From: Myrica gale
Taxonomy: Eukaryota > Streptophyta > Magnoliopsida > Fagales > Myricaceae
Assembly: GCA_963930655.1 (NCBI GenBank)
Contig: OZ005619.1
Location: forward strand, 18,127,752 to 18,191,751
Reading direction: 5' to 3'
DNA: 64,000 nt
Position 1 is the first letter of the stretch. Each line of letters begins with the position of its first letter. Positions 1 through 12,416 of the stretch are shown here, in pieces. The position numbers and the translations under genes were made by a program. Below the pieces are notes generated by a model. The model was not told the origin of the DNA, did not search any database, and saw only the letters and a program-made list of their open reading frames with translations.

Positions 1-1045
1 AATTACTTTAGGGACGGAAATAAGTTAAATCCGACGGAGTAATTTAGACTTATATTAACGGGTGAGAAACACGAGATCTCGAAAGAGAACGATGGTCCGG
101 TCGGCTCTCGTGGAAGATGACGTGAAGCTTTGTCTGAAGGCCAACACATAGTATCGTCTCTTTGCCGCATGGTATCCACTTGCAGTTGTCACTGCTCAGC
201 CTAAAAAAAAAATTTGTCACTGCTCATTGCTACTTCTCAGTCGTCAGTTGTCTACTCGCTCCCTCTAGCTGAAACGTGTCCATATTTTTATTCTTGTTCT
301 TTTTCCTTTTCTTTATACTCCCATCATGCTTTCAACTACTGCCACTGGTCCACGGCATAACCTATGGCTATTTGACCATCTTCTTGTAAAGTGGCGAGTA
401 GCGATTCGATTCTACTCGAGGAGGTAGAGCGAGAATCAAAGGTTGGTAAAACCATTCGATTAAGCAGATAAATTCGAAAGCGACTAAACCCAACAAAAAT
501 GGTGCTTGTTTAAAGAAGATGGACACCACGACTAAACGGGTTCACAAGGCCAATATGCCATGCAACTGTTCCTTTAAGTTTCAAGGTTGGGGAATCTTGA
601 GAGTTAGAGAGAATTCCCACTTCCGAATCTGAGCTGATGAGTTCACTTATTGATACGTTTGAGCCGTATAAGATCGACAGATATTCTTTTACGACAAAAC
701 AAAAAAGCTCTATTTAGTTTTCCTCTCTTGGTTTATTCCTCGAGATGGAAAAAAATGGATTCATTCCCCGGAGATTTGTGCTTTTGAGCTGGACCAATCT
801 AATTTTTTGGGTTTTCAAAACGGTAAAAACGTGCATTTCAGATTCGGACGGAAGGTGCGCTCTAGTGTTTGCCCATGCACGCTCTCTTGTGATGTCAAAA
901 TTGAAGGCATTAACTTTTATTGATTTGCTCAAAATTTGAAGCGAGGTGAAACTCTTTCGAGGGTTCTTTTCAATCTACGTGAAAAAAGCTCTTTTTGCAT
1001 GTTAGGAAAAAGCAAAAACCCCTATGGCATTAGAATAAGTACACA
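1..1045. other. Intergenic, no gene recognised
   Basis: AT-rich sequence with only short uninformative reading frames. No conserved protein, RNA gene or clear repeat boundary is visible before the MULE-like element. Confidence 0.5.
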
Positions 1046-1054
1046 TAAAAATAA

Positions 1055-2405
1055 GGGTAAATTACTCTCCCTGGGTATAGTCAATTCTCAGATTGGTCCT
1101 CGTAGAAAACTTTCTCCTACGGGGATCCCTAGGGTTTGATACGTCTCACAAATTAGTCCTCCGTCACATGAACTGACGGAATCTGCCTACGTGGCTGACG
1201 GAGAACACGTCAGAACCAGTTAAGTGGCGACACGTGTCATTTTTTTTGCCACCTCTCTTCTAAAAGTTCTCTCTCCCTCTCTCGTGTGCCCATATTCACG
1301 TCAATCTTCCGGGAAATGCTTTCCGGCACACCAAATATCAATGATATGTCACCACCTCACCTTCAGCCGCCACTGTCCCGGTGCAAAGCAAAAACTTGGG
1401 ATAGATACTTCTTGTACTCCGCAAGAGACAAACCTTTACCCTTTCCCAACCGCCGGTATTGTCCGGATTCGGTCACCGAAAATGGGTTTCCAAAGAGCAC
1501 TAGTTTCAGTCTGGTTTTGAGATTTGTTCACAGACCCATTGCGCGTTCCCAATGAAAAAGTTGGCAGCTTCGGCTCCCATGAAAGCCCAATCACTGGCTT
1601 GCTCTCAGGCATTCTAGATTTCGAAAAATAAAACAATCTCACTCAAACAACTCAGATATCAAATATAAGCTTGCAACGATAGCACAAGCATAACAAATTG
1701 AAAAACCGCAGAGCCCCAGTTAGTCATTACCCCCATTGGTCTGTTAAGCAAAAGAAACAAAATAAAAAGCGGTTGGGATTGGCTAAAACATCTGTACCAG
1801 GATTAATAAAAGAAAGTTTGAACCTTTTAAGTTCTTCAGTTCCGAAAATTTTCTCGAAAAGCAAACCGATAAGGAAAAGATAGGATTACTTAAGGAGAAA
1901 CACAGAGAGCAATCTCAGACACGTGGAAGAAAAAAAAGGATTGACATTCGACAACACTGCCTGGGATTGGCGCAGAGCGAAGAGGGGTATTAGGGTTTTG
2001 GATTCTTTTAAGGCCGATGAAGATGAAAGGAATTAGATGAGGAAGGAGAGAAAAAAGCAACGAGGCAGTCGGTACTTGTCCGCCTCCTGGGGAGGAATCC
2101 AGTGGCGGCTGAATATGGGCACACGAGGGAAGGAGAGAGAACTTTTAGAAGAGAGAGAGAGAGGGGGCTGTGAATATTTTATTTGTCAATTTTTTTAATG
2201 AGGTGGCAAAAAACAACGCGTGTCGCCACTTATCTGGTTATGACGTGTTCTCCGTCAGCTACGTAGGCAGATTCCGTTAGCTCATGTGACGGAGGACTAA
2301 TTTGGGAAACGTATCAAACCCCAGGGATCCCTGTAGGAGAAAGTTTTCCACAGGGACCAATCTGGGAATTGACTATACCTCAGGGACTACTGGAGTAATT
2401 TACCC
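1055..2405. mobile_element. Non-autonomous MULE-like DNA transposon with long TIRs
   Basis: Both ends are inverted copies of each other, starting GGGTAAATTAC on the left (1055) and ending GTAATTTACCC on the right (2405). The inverted match continues inward for about 250 bp on each side (about 1055-1302 and 2117-2405). It includes the shared stretches around the paired CCGTCA/TGACGG and CACGTGTC/GTGTCGCC motifs and a CT-rich block. The flanks are a 9-bp duplication, TAAAAATAA (1046-1054) and TAAAAACAA (2406-2414), with one mismatch. Long TIRs and 9-bp duplications are typical of Mutator-like elements. The roughly 800-bp centre encodes no transposase, so it would need help to move. Confidence 0.85.
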
Positions 2406-2868
2406 TAAAAACAAAACCTTAGGATTTTAGAAAAAAACATTTTTCACAACTTATTATCACAAATAAGTTGGGTGCCCATGCAACAAATCCAAGTCTTTCT
2501 CTGTGTTGTGTAATTGATTAGTAAATCACATAAAAAAATAAAACACTATAAAATTTAAGATGGTTTCCTGTACGTGAAGTACTTCGACTGATGAAGATGA
2601 CATGAAGAAACAGCGAACAAAATCACTCTAAATTATAAGTCAAGCCATGATACACTCAAATCTCACTTTCACAAAAAAAAATCTATATATCTTATAATTT
2701 TCTCATTGAGCTATAAAAATAGAGATGAAAGATTCGTGCACTGGTTTTTTAATATACGCGAGACACACCAACTTGTTCTATGCAATTCTCTCTACTCTAT
2801 CACTATACTAGAATTTCTATCACATTATTTCTCTTTTATTCTTGGAAACTCAAATCATAGTTAAAAAA

Positions 2869-5800
2869 GGGTTAATTACGAAACCCCCTGAAACTTTCCC
2901 ACTTATCCCAATATCCCTCCTAAAATATAACTTGTGGCAGCCCGGCTCCACGAACTTACACAATTACATGTGAGTGACACGTGAGGTCGTTCATATCAAA
3001 AGACCAAAACGCCCCCATTAAAAGACGAACGTTGAAATTGAAATGGAGTGGACAACCCAGACAACGTTGAAGGAAATATTCACCTTTCTCACCTGGAACT
3101 GAAGAACCTTTTTCTTCCTCAAATCAACGGTTTTTGAACTTGAATTAAACACGTCTGTGTGCATCGAAGAAGCATTGGAGGTAAGCCACCTAATGTCGAA
3201 TGTTTATGTTGTTTAATTTCTCCCAAATTGACTGATTTAGGGTTTAGTATGTTCTCTGTTGCTTGCGAATGGGTAGTGGGTAGGATCAATGTTAGGAGAA
3301 AAGGATGTTTGCAACTTCTTCCCCGCATTTGTTGAAAATGTAGGGTCAATGTGTTGTATTTTTTGAAGTGACGGTCAGGTCATTGTCGGTAGGGTCAGTT
3401 TGCATTTGTACTTTTATCATATCCTCGAGTTGTCCCATGTTGTTTGCAAAATGTAGCACTATTTGGTAAAACGCTGATTGTTAAAATGTCGAATGCTTAT
3501 GTTGTTTATTAAGCTTAGTGGTCCACTCCCTCCATTATCATGTGCTTCCTAATAAGTATGCAGTTGTTTGTCTGTTTGCTAATTTTTTAAACACTTACCT
3601 TTTTACACTTGTCATTTGCTATAAGTCTTGGCCTTTATATAATATAAATATAGGTTAATTGTTACGGTGCATTCCTCACATGTTATTAGCATTTTTTAGA
3701 AGTCATGGCAGGTACTGCTACTTGTTTGTCTGTTATCCAATTATTTGTCAACTCTAATGGTTCTTATGGGCACTATTACATTAGTTGATTAATATTGATG
3801 TGAAGCTGTTATATTTCAAGAAAACATGGCTACCATTGGTACAAGACTAGATACCATAATAAATTGCTTTTCAGTCATAGTGTGTTGTCTAAATGCAAAA
3901 AAAAAAAGAGGTCAAATAAAAGTTTTTGTTGCTCACTAGTCTTTGTTGCATTCAATTAACATGTTAATGTGGTTCAATTAGAAGACTTTTAATTGTTGTT
4001 CTTTTATTTGCTTTAAGTTAATAGTTGCACTTTGGTATTAACATTTTAGGTTGTATGGTTGAAACGTGCAATAGTTGCAGTTGTTTATTATGTCATTTTC
4101 CTGTTTTGATTCAGATATTATTTTTGGATTCACCAAAAGAAAGTGATCTCCTTCGAATACTATTATTACCACTTCCAAAAAGGTAATAAAAGTACATTAT
4201 GTTTATATCTTCTGTGTAGGGTTATGTGACTTTATATGCTTATAAAAGTGACTTTTATATGCTTATAACTTAGTCAGTGTGTGGGGTTATGTGAATTTTA
4301 TATGCTTATATCTTCTGCTCTTTGCATGCTTTTTTTTCTTCCTTAAAACAATGACTGAGTTCAATGGATAAAAGACAATTAGCCTTTATGTTTGCATCTC
4401 ATTATGTCTCATTTGCATCTATGCACGAGAACTACCATTGTGTGACAGTTGAAGATGCCAAAAATGCAAGATAAAAGTTGAACTCGTGACAAAGAATATA
4501 AGGACGTGATGGTGCTAATCTTTCTGAACCACATGTAGTCATTATCATGCCTTTAGCAATATATACATATATATGTTGTATATCTGACTGTAGAGATCCA
4601 CATGGAATCTCTGCAACATACGTTCCAATTTGACATACCTCCTGCAGTGCTACTAAAGCTTCAGCTGTCCAACAAGTAATAGATGAAAAGAATTGAAAGC
4701 TTAATTGTTTTACCTACAAAGGACAATGGCTGCTATTATAAATGATCAAACTTGGCTAACGGAAAAACTGTAGTTTTTAGGGATGCATTCCATGAACCAA
4801 AGTTCAAAATGTAAAATATTTTGCACATACCAATGCTAATTTTCTAATCAAGTTGGTCAAGACAATACTAAAAAAGATTCAACTGGAACATATTAGGTAG
4901 AGTGTACACAGAGAACCTTTTCATTAAGAAAAAACACTATTGGCCTACTCTAATTTTCTGCAGACATTCTAAGCTACATTCATGATTCTATGACTAGAAA
5001 ATTAACAATTCTCAGACTAATAGTTCAAATAGGAATTTTAAGAGCATCATTAACCACAATACACTTGTGACAGATTAGTGTTGACTCATAATAAGACCTA
5101 TGCTCTGTTAGTCTAGGATTTTTTTTACTGCTCTTTTTTAACATGACAACACGATTAAGTAAACACACACAAAAGGGTAGAGCTCAATCTGTCACAACTG
5201 GTCTATTCTCCATAGCATAAAGGATTTCCTTCGTGGGAGGTTGTAAGTTGGACAATAGTTTATTCACCCAAACAACCAATCCACTTTAGTTGAAGTAGAG
5301 CTCAAGTCAGCATCCCATGTAAAATTTAGTTTTGAAAAACAAAAGAACTCAAAACTCTAGTCCAAGTGATCGTGGTGGTTTAAATGCACACATTTGGAAT
5401 ATTGTCATGTCCCACTGATTTTTTAACCAATATTGACAGACGACCAAATGCTTTTGATAATAGCTGTAGGGGACCACTCGATGGACCCGACAAGCAAAAG
5501 CACACGAATTTAATATTCCATTTGCATATGCACATCAGTTCTATTAAGGCAAAGTACATTAATCCACTAATTGTAAAAACGACAGGGGACTACTCCACAT
5601 CAAGAACAGAACACCATTCCCAACCCCTATCCCACTCCACTCCACTTTTTATTAATTTTTCTCCCTTCATAAACACAACTCCTACCCCATTCCTTTAAAT
5701 TCGCTCCATTCGCAAGCAACCGATTCAAACTCGAACTCTAAATCGAATGATTTAGGCGAAAAAAGAAAATAAATCGTTAGCATTAATGGGCTTACCTGAT

Positions 5801-6026
5801 ACACTTCTATCTGCGTGCAAATGCACTTTGATTTGTAAACCCTAGATTAGCGACGGTGAATGAGGAAGACATTGCAGTTGTAACTGTCGAAGACGTTGCA
5901 CTTATTCAAGTTGTCAAATACACGTAGGGCCAAGGAGAAGAAAAAGGGGGCGGATTGACACGAGTTAAAGATTAGGAGATATTGAGATAAACGGAAAAGT
6001 TTGACACTGATTTTTGTAATTAACCC
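2869..6026. mobile_element. TIR DNA transposon, non-coding (MULE- or hAT-like)
   Basis: The left end reads GGGTTAATTAC and the right end GTAATTAACCC. The inverted similarity continues for about 80 bp with many mismatches (for example ACTTATCCCAATATCCC against TTTATCTCAATATCTCC). Identical TTAAAAAA lies immediately outside both ends (2861-2868 and 6027-6034), and a ninth shared G is possible. The 3.2-kb interior is AT-rich with no recognisable protein. The 8/9-bp duplication does not settle hAT versus MULE. Confidence 0.75.
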
Positions 6027-6714
6027 TTAAAAAAGACTTGATTATAGTATCGCATCGTGTCAACGAACAAATTAGATAAAACAAAAACTAGTCAGTTTGC
6101 TATTCTTTGTGCAACATCCTTGGGGCCCGCATGGTAAAATTCAAGAAAAACTCAACAAGTTGTTTAAAACTGCATAAAACTATATTAGCATATTGATTCA
6201 AGTTATAATATAATTCATTTGAAACACTTATTCATAATATATTAAAAAAGTACTCAAATATTTATTTAAAAAGACCACAATTAAGTGTGCGCCATGAATT
6301 TTACTGGAGAAAGGAAATAAAATAATTAACATCAAATATAAAAACACAAAAAAATTAGGCTCCTTATGTAAAAACGTTTGAATAGGAAATAGCTATGTGA
6401 CAAGTCGTACAGCCTTCCAATTTAACAACTTGTGACGTACCTTTTTTTTTGAACTCCAAACGACATGTAGTACATATGGCACCTGCTTCGAACTACAAAG
6501 CTACGAGCAAGTCATCCTTTTCCCTGCTCCCATCCCGACCTCTATTGGCACTGCAACTCATTCGCTCCGGCAGGTATTTTTGTTTTTCTTCTTTTTTGAT
6601 TTCGTGCAATTTCTCTATAGCCGGGCAGAGTACTGGAGGGGCCAGGCTAGTTTTGAATTTCAAATTTGACCCCTTTTTCTGCTTACGAAAACTATGATTA
6701 TATATGCAGTGAAA
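6027..6714 (+). promoter_or_regulatory. Upstream region and probable 5' UTR exon of the small membrane protein gene
   Basis: A GC-richer stretch ending CTCCGGCAG before a GTATTT donor at 6574, and an acceptor (TATATGCAG) at 6709 six bases before the start codon, suggest a spliced 5' UTR. An ATG at 6476 opens a short frame in this leader that does not join the main protein. Inferred from splice-like signals only. Confidence 0.4.
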
Positions 6715-8001
6715 ATGAGATTTCTCGATTGGTACTTGAAGATTGCTGTTGGTTCAGCTTTGGTTGGAGCTTCCATGGAGTTTTTTATGATCAAAACCGG
6801 CTTCTGTGTGAGAAACCTCCTTTTCGGGTTAATTCCTCGTTTGCAATCTTAGTCTTCTGCTTTCCTTTTGTTCTATGATCTTGATTATATCAGTTTAGCT
6901 GGAATTTTTTTATTCAACTGAGGAAGAAATTACTTGTCTGTTGCTTCGTTGAGTGAACATTTTGAAAGCGCAACAATTTGGATTCTATCGGAATCTATCC
7001 CCTTCACAAGGTTATTTAGGGTAGCACTTTTAGCGAACTGAGTTTCGTTTTTGAGATGCATTTTCTGTTTTGAATCCTAATCAGATTGTAGGCAGGCTGA
7101 TTTTTGATGGGTGTATCTGCATGCGAATGTGAATTCTCGAAGTGGTTTCTTTTTTCGAGAAGCGACTATTGTTGGATTTGATAACAATTGTGTTAGATTT
7201 GGCTGCAATCCATGTTATACAATCTCAAACACTTCCTCCGCTGAATAAATAAGATATTCGAAGAAAATATTCGGCATTGAATCACATCCGAATATATTTC
7301 ATCCATCCAGTCTTGAAGAAATCTGACTTTGAGTGGATGAGTAATGAAAGAATTTCTGGGTATTTGACTCCTTGGGCTTCTTACGCAGCACCGTGTTGGC
7401 ACATATGGAGATTTCCTGTTTCACTAACTAGAAATTTGAAATTTGCAGGTTCAGAATTTTGAGTATTTACCAAGTGCATATTAAGTTTGGTTGCATCATG
7501 CAAAATCTTAAAGATTGAATTTCTAGTAGAGGTTGTTGCGTTACTATTATAAAACTGAAAAGAAGTATCGTTTACACTTTTGGTCCTTGAATTTGCTCAC
7601 CTAGAGTCAGTTCTGGAACTTAAGTTAGGTGGCCTCATTGGCTGAAGGGAAAGAAACTATATAGGATGTTGCAAAAGTTAATACTCATCGAATCTCCTCT
7701 GATAGAGAAAATTTCAAGTCTGTCCAATTGCCTCATTATCAGAAAATTTAGCTATTATTGGTAATTGTTCTCATATGTTGTTGTCATCTAGTTTAATCCT
7801 TCCATGACCCTTTGTTACATTCAGCCAGTTGAATTACTTCTATGAATTACTTTCAATGTTGTTTGCTAATGTGCAGATGACAAGGTGACTGTTCTGGAGT
7901 CAGAGAAGCGGGCTTGGGAAAGTTCCCCTGAAGCTCAGGCAGTCAGAGAAGCTCTCAATCCTTGGAAAAATCGAGACATACAAGCCAGAAAAAATTCCTA
8001 G
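6715..8001 (+). CDS. Conserved plant 71-aa single-pass membrane protein, function unknown
   Basis: Two coding exons, 6715-6805 and 7877-8001, join in phase 1: GGC TTC T / AT GAC. They give 71 residues. The protein starts MRFLDWYLKIAVGSALVGAS, a hydrophobic helix at about residues 5-26, followed by MIKTGFYDKVTVLE and a charged tail (SEKRAWESSPEAQAVREALN, then PWKNRDIQARKNS). The donor is GTGTGAG and the acceptor TGTGCAG; the intron is 1,071 bp. I recall close homologs of this size across plants annotated only as unknown or transmembrane proteins, with the YDKVTVLESEKRAWE core strongly conserved. The helix placement and short soluble tail suggest an organelle inner-membrane protein, but this is inference. 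The start is fixed by the immediate MxFLxWYLK motif. Confidence 0.85.
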
Positions 8002-9016
8002 CTTTACGTTGTCACATGGTGCTTTCAATGCGGTGGTTTCTATAATGGTTTTAATGGCATGTTGGCATGTAAAAATTGATCTGGAAAGCAATGCTGTCTG
8101 AGGCGGTCTTTTATTGCTACAAATTTTGTGTCTTCTCCCCAAGGCTGCAGGCACTGATGTGGCCCCATTCTTGACTACAAGTTTTGTTGCTTATTCCAGT
8201 TTCAAGCAAAAATTAAAGCTTAATAAATGCTTTGCTTCATTAATTGCTATTACCATTTCTTTGAAGAAAAGGTATCCAAGAACTCCAATACATAAACCTA
8301 GAAAGCTATTGCCTTGCCAGTTAATAATTTATGGAGCCATGGAAGCATTAGTAGAAGCTTACTTTCAGATCTTCTGAAAAAGAAGTTTTCAAATCTTTTG
8401 GTATATGATATACAGGGAAGATTCTCAAATTGCGGCATCTTAGTTTGATCAAGCTACTCTGTGTATTAGAAACAAGGTTCCACTTTAATGTTTTTAGCTA
8501 TATAGTTTGGGGAAAGTTATATTTCTCTTTCACTGATTTGATTCAAGTTTGAGTTGCTAGCAGATGGTGTACAAAGTTGCACTTTCCTCAACCTGGTGTT
8601 TAATTATATTTGCTTTTGGTTCGTGGGTTTATTGTTGTGAAATTTTAATGAGATTGCTGCTTTATATATTTATTGGGTTTTATCTAAGCAAACGGAAATT
8701 TCACAATTTGGGGTTGAGAAATATAAACAATTTGGGATTATAAAAGCATTAAAGAATGTGATATAGAACAAGTGAAGTGCAACTTTTTCAAACATAACCG
8801 ATGGACACAGCACACTTTGAAGCTTCCAAATGGAATGAGCTGCCTTAGGTCAAAGGCGACTTATCACCTTAGCTGCTATCTCTTCTGTCCGGTAATCATG
8901 GTTACTCCATAAAAATTTCACTTGTTGTCTTAACCATCAAAATGTTATATTTCGCCTGATATGTTTAAAAAACAATCAATTCTCTCATTCCCGTTTGATT
9001 TAGCTATTAAATTATA
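8002..9016. other. 3' UTR of the small gene, then intergenic
   Basis: The first few hundred bases are probably the 3' UTR. Short frames here have no recognisable motif. No repeat boundary is seen until 9017. Confidence 0.4.
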
Positions 9017-9938
9017 GGGAAAAATACGGAAACAGTCTATGTGGTTTCACGTTATGACAAATTGGTCCCTAGGGTTTCAAGTTGAACGAATTAGTCCCTG
9101 TGGTCAGCGAGATGTTACAACGTAGTCCCTCCGTCAAGTCGTGAACGAAGCACGCTTACCTGTCAAAAAGTTGTCACGTGGACATCGATGAGTTATCAAA
9201 TTGCACACGTGGAATTCATTCAAATCTCTAAAATGTCACATTGTGTAAATTTGGCAAAAAAGGGAAAAATAGAAGTCGTGAAATAAAAATAAAACTCGCC
9301 CATCTCCTCAGTTCTCTCATTCCCCACAACTAGCCCTAAGTTCTTCAGGCGCAAAAGAGCCCAGCATTTTCCAAAATCTCCTAATCGAAATCCCATTAAA
9401 TTTTCATAATCCAAAATCCCTAATGAATTCATCTTCTTCATTTTCAACATCCGTTCGGAGTGGAAGGAAGCAACGACTGACCAATTTGCAATGGAGTGGT
9501 GTTTTTCCAGTGTGTGGATGCAACCTTCAGGCTTCCATGAAGACTTCCTTGACAGATTCAAACCCTGGAAGGCATTTCTTTGGCTGCCCCCGGTATTCAG
9601 CTGGCTCGGTTTGTTCGATCTCCTTTGGTAGTTAGAATCATATGAAGCAAAACCCATACCTTAAAAAGTCAAAATACGTGATCTTCCACAGCTGATATGA
9701 CTTCTGAGTGCTTCTATCAAAATTTTGAAATATTTGCACTTTTGCCTTCCAAGCTGTTTAATTAGATGTTGTTTAATTAGATAGGGATTTCGAGCTAGGG
9801 CATTCGACTGTCAGGGCGTGAGTGTTTTTTTTAAAATCTGAATGAATTCCACGTGTACAATTTGACAACTCGTCGATATCCACGTGGCAACTTTTTAACA
9901 GGTAAGCGTGCTCAATCCACGACTTGACGGGGGGATTG
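9017..9938. mobile_element. Truncated TIR transposon carrying a GRF zinc-finger fragment
   Basis: The left arm begins GGGAAAAATACGG and runs to about 9235. An inverted copy of its inner part lies at 9833-9938: paired CCGTCAAGTCGTG, CACGCTTACCTGT and CACGTGGAATTCATTCA. The right arm stops at about 9938, so the outer ~100 bp of the right terminus is lost and no target duplication can be scored. The arms enclose a piece of a zinc-finger gene with some leader sequence, as in gene-capturing (Pack-type) elements. Confidence 0.65.
9423..9635 (+). pseudogene. GRF-type zinc-finger gene fragment (first exon)
   Basis: A 70-residue frame reads MNSSSSFSTSVRSGRKQR, then a GRF zinc-finger core: CGCNLQASMKTSLTDSNPGR followed by HFFGCPRYSAGSVC. 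GRF zinc fingers have the pattern CxC...TxSxxNxGRxFxxCxxx...CxxFxW and are nucleic-acid-binding modules. The last part of the finger (CxxF-W) and everything beyond is missing; the frame ends at TAG after ISFGS. It lies between the inverted arms of the 9017-9938 element. It could be a first exon ending near 9630, but no matching second exon follows before the right arm. Confidence 0.65.
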
Positions 9939-11231
9939 ACTTATAATTGAAGAGCATACAATTACATTAGCTCATGAAATATAATCGACAATTTTCATGT
10001 CAAATAAACCACACCTTTTTTGCCTAAAGCTTGAGGTCGTTCCCCCAAAATGATCTAATTCTGTTAGTACGCTAAAGGTGTCTATATATAGGGATAAAAC
10101 CATAGTTAACCACTATCTTTTGGCCAAAATCAAGTTGCTATCTTTATTTTTTGATTCAACAATTTTAGACACATATCTTTCAAAATCTGTCAATCTTCGC
10201 CCCCGTCTAAATTCTCCATTAAATAAGATGATTTTTCATCCACATGCCTCTATTCCACTTGAAATGACCAAAATGCCCTCAATGAGTGTGAGACAAATCT
10301 TCCAAGTCTCTCCTCCTCTCTCGCACGAATTCGACCCTCTCTCTCTTTCGAAATCAGATGCTGCCGATAGCCTTTTGCCGCCCATTTTCGTCGGAGATCA
10401 AGGTATCACTCGACTTCTGTTCTCGTTTGTTTTCTTGTTTCCCTTTTCTCTTGGGTTTTTGGGGGTGTTGATATTGGGTTAGATGGGGTTTTGATCTGTT
10501 CGTTCCTCCTTTAGAGATCTTCAAAATTAACAACTTCAAGCTGACTACAAAAAAATCCAGTAAGACACCTTTACACTGATCTCATTTCAAGTTTGGGTTT
10601 TGATTAGGTAGGATTTGAAAGGAAATCGCGAGGTCAACTGTCGTCTTCGAGTCAACCTTGTGCAGCAGATCTTTTTTTGCACACAACATCGTAGCAATGA
10701 TTTTTCTAGTGCAATCCAAAACCACTTGCAACCTACTTTAGTAGTACCAAGAAATCTATATTTTCTAGCAACTAATCACAACCACCATCCATATTTCATA
10801 GACGAAATTACTATTTTCAATCAACGTACAACATGGAAATTTATATTCCACTTTTCCATAATCTTGACACTAGAGTAACTTGCTTTGCCCTAAAGAGAAA
10901 TAAAACATTCTCTTATTAATCAAATAGTAGGGTTCCAACCTCATAGTTCTTGCCCACAGCCAACCCATCCAAGAAATTGACGTTAAGAATAAGCAGTTTC
11001 TGCTTGTTTTAATGAGGAAAGGTAGCAGCTACTTTTTTTTTGGGAAATAACTACTATATTAATGGAACTGAAATAACTACTATATTTTTTCCCGAGCTAT
11101 TGATTCTGTTGTGCCTTTATATAATGCAAATAATTATTTTATTACGCTGAATTAAGTAAGGTACTGCATGATTTTTTCAGCCATTGATATGTCTGAATTA
11201 CACATAACTGGTAGTTTGGGAAGTGGTAAAG

Positions 11232-11978
11232 TGAAGCTTCTACATAGGGCCCAAAATGTTATTGCGGTATGAGAGCAAAATCGACTATTGCCTCTACGGA
11301 TGAAAACTTTGGGAGACGATTTTGAGATTGTGTGAAATTCAAGGTTAGTGTTTTCTTTTCAATTGGTTGGTAATGTTTATTAATGTTCTAGTAATGTACA
11401 TTAATTGGTTTTGTATGTTTATTAATTCTGGAAAGTGTTTTATTTATTGCATTAACTAATTGGTTGCGAATGTTAATTAAATTTGGTATGTTCTGTGGTA
11501 ATGTTTATTAATTAGATGAAATTTATTTTAATAATAGGATGGAGGTCATTGCAATTATTTTGTATGAAGAGATCCTAAGATGTGTTCGTTTGGACAAAGG
11601 GTTATTCGGCAACTTCGAGCAATGCATGTGTAGTCGCTTGGTGAACGGTCTGCTTGGGAATCAAATGAGATAGAGCTCCGACATCAAACTGAAGTCATTG
11701 TTGCCATGACTGAGCAACATCGAGCGGAGATCGTAAATATGTCGGAGCAGCATCGCATAGAAATTGAGAATTTGAATGTCCAAAATCGAGCCAAAATTGG
11801 TGCTATGATCGCGCAACATCGGCATGAGATTGAGGTGGAGAGAAGGGTTTCAGATGTTAAAATCAGTGGTTATAGGGTTGCTTTAACGTTTTGCTTGTTT
11901 CTTATTTTTAAAATTTTGGCCTCTCATATATTCAGTACCGGGTTGTGTACTCCTTCGAAGCTCATGTTAGCTGCATGA
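11232..11978 (+). pseudogene. Decayed GRF zinc-finger / coiled-coil / membrane-tail gene
   Basis: Two exons can be read through stops. The first ends at 11343 (donor GTTAGTG) and contains PKCYCGMRAKSTIASTDENF GRRF, then a TGA (11323-11325). The second starts at about 11539 (acceptor AATAATAG) with DGGHCNYFV, a TGA at the expected Trp, RDPKMCSFGQRV, and a TAG at about 11632. An open stretch follows to 11978: repeated EQHRAEI-type heptads (MTEQHRAEIVNMSEQHRIEI), a basic turn and a hydrophobic segment VALTFCLFLIFKILASHIF. GRF finger, coiled coil and C-terminal membrane helix is the usual order in small plant GRF proteins. Three in-frame stops make it a pseudogene. A related but separate fragment lies at 9423-9635. 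Confidence 0.75.
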
Positions 11979-12267
11979 GGGCACATATTTGAATGTCCAA
12001 ATTCGTGACAAAATTGATGCTACCAGTGAGCCTTGTTTGTTGATTTTGTTGGTCAGTAGCTACTTGAATTTGTAGTCCTGCTAGTGAATGATTGTCTGGT
12101 CATGTATAGCTCTTATTGTAAACGCGCCATCAGTTTCTGTAATGGGTACCTGATTAACTATCTACCAATCTCTTAACTATATACAATAATTGGTACCTGA
12201 TTAACAATCTAATAATTCATTGTCAAATCACTTTTGAGAGTTTGATCTGATATTCACAATAATAAAT

Positions 12268-12416
12268 AAGCAAGTGCCAACATACATCTATTTACAAAAT
12301 GGCACACATAGCTGCCATATACATTTAACAGAACAAAATCTATGACGCAAACATACTTCTATCTAAAAATACCACACATAGCTGCCCTGTACATGCAACA
12401 TAAGAAAATTCAGTGC
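12268..12416. repeat. Two-copy tandem repeat, ~72-bp unit
   Basis: Two adjacent copies share CAACATAC(A/T)TCTAT and CACACATAGCTGCC with similar spacing (about 12268-12340 and 12342-12416). Inside the 10090-15042 element. Confidence 0.6.

Noticed and set aside
5384..5698. 104-codon plus-strand frame
   Set aside because: Inside a non-coding TIR element, low complexity, no motif.
9220..9657. 145-codon minus-strand frame
   Set aside because: Antisense shadow of the GRF zinc-finger fragment, which carries the recognisable motif on the plus strand.
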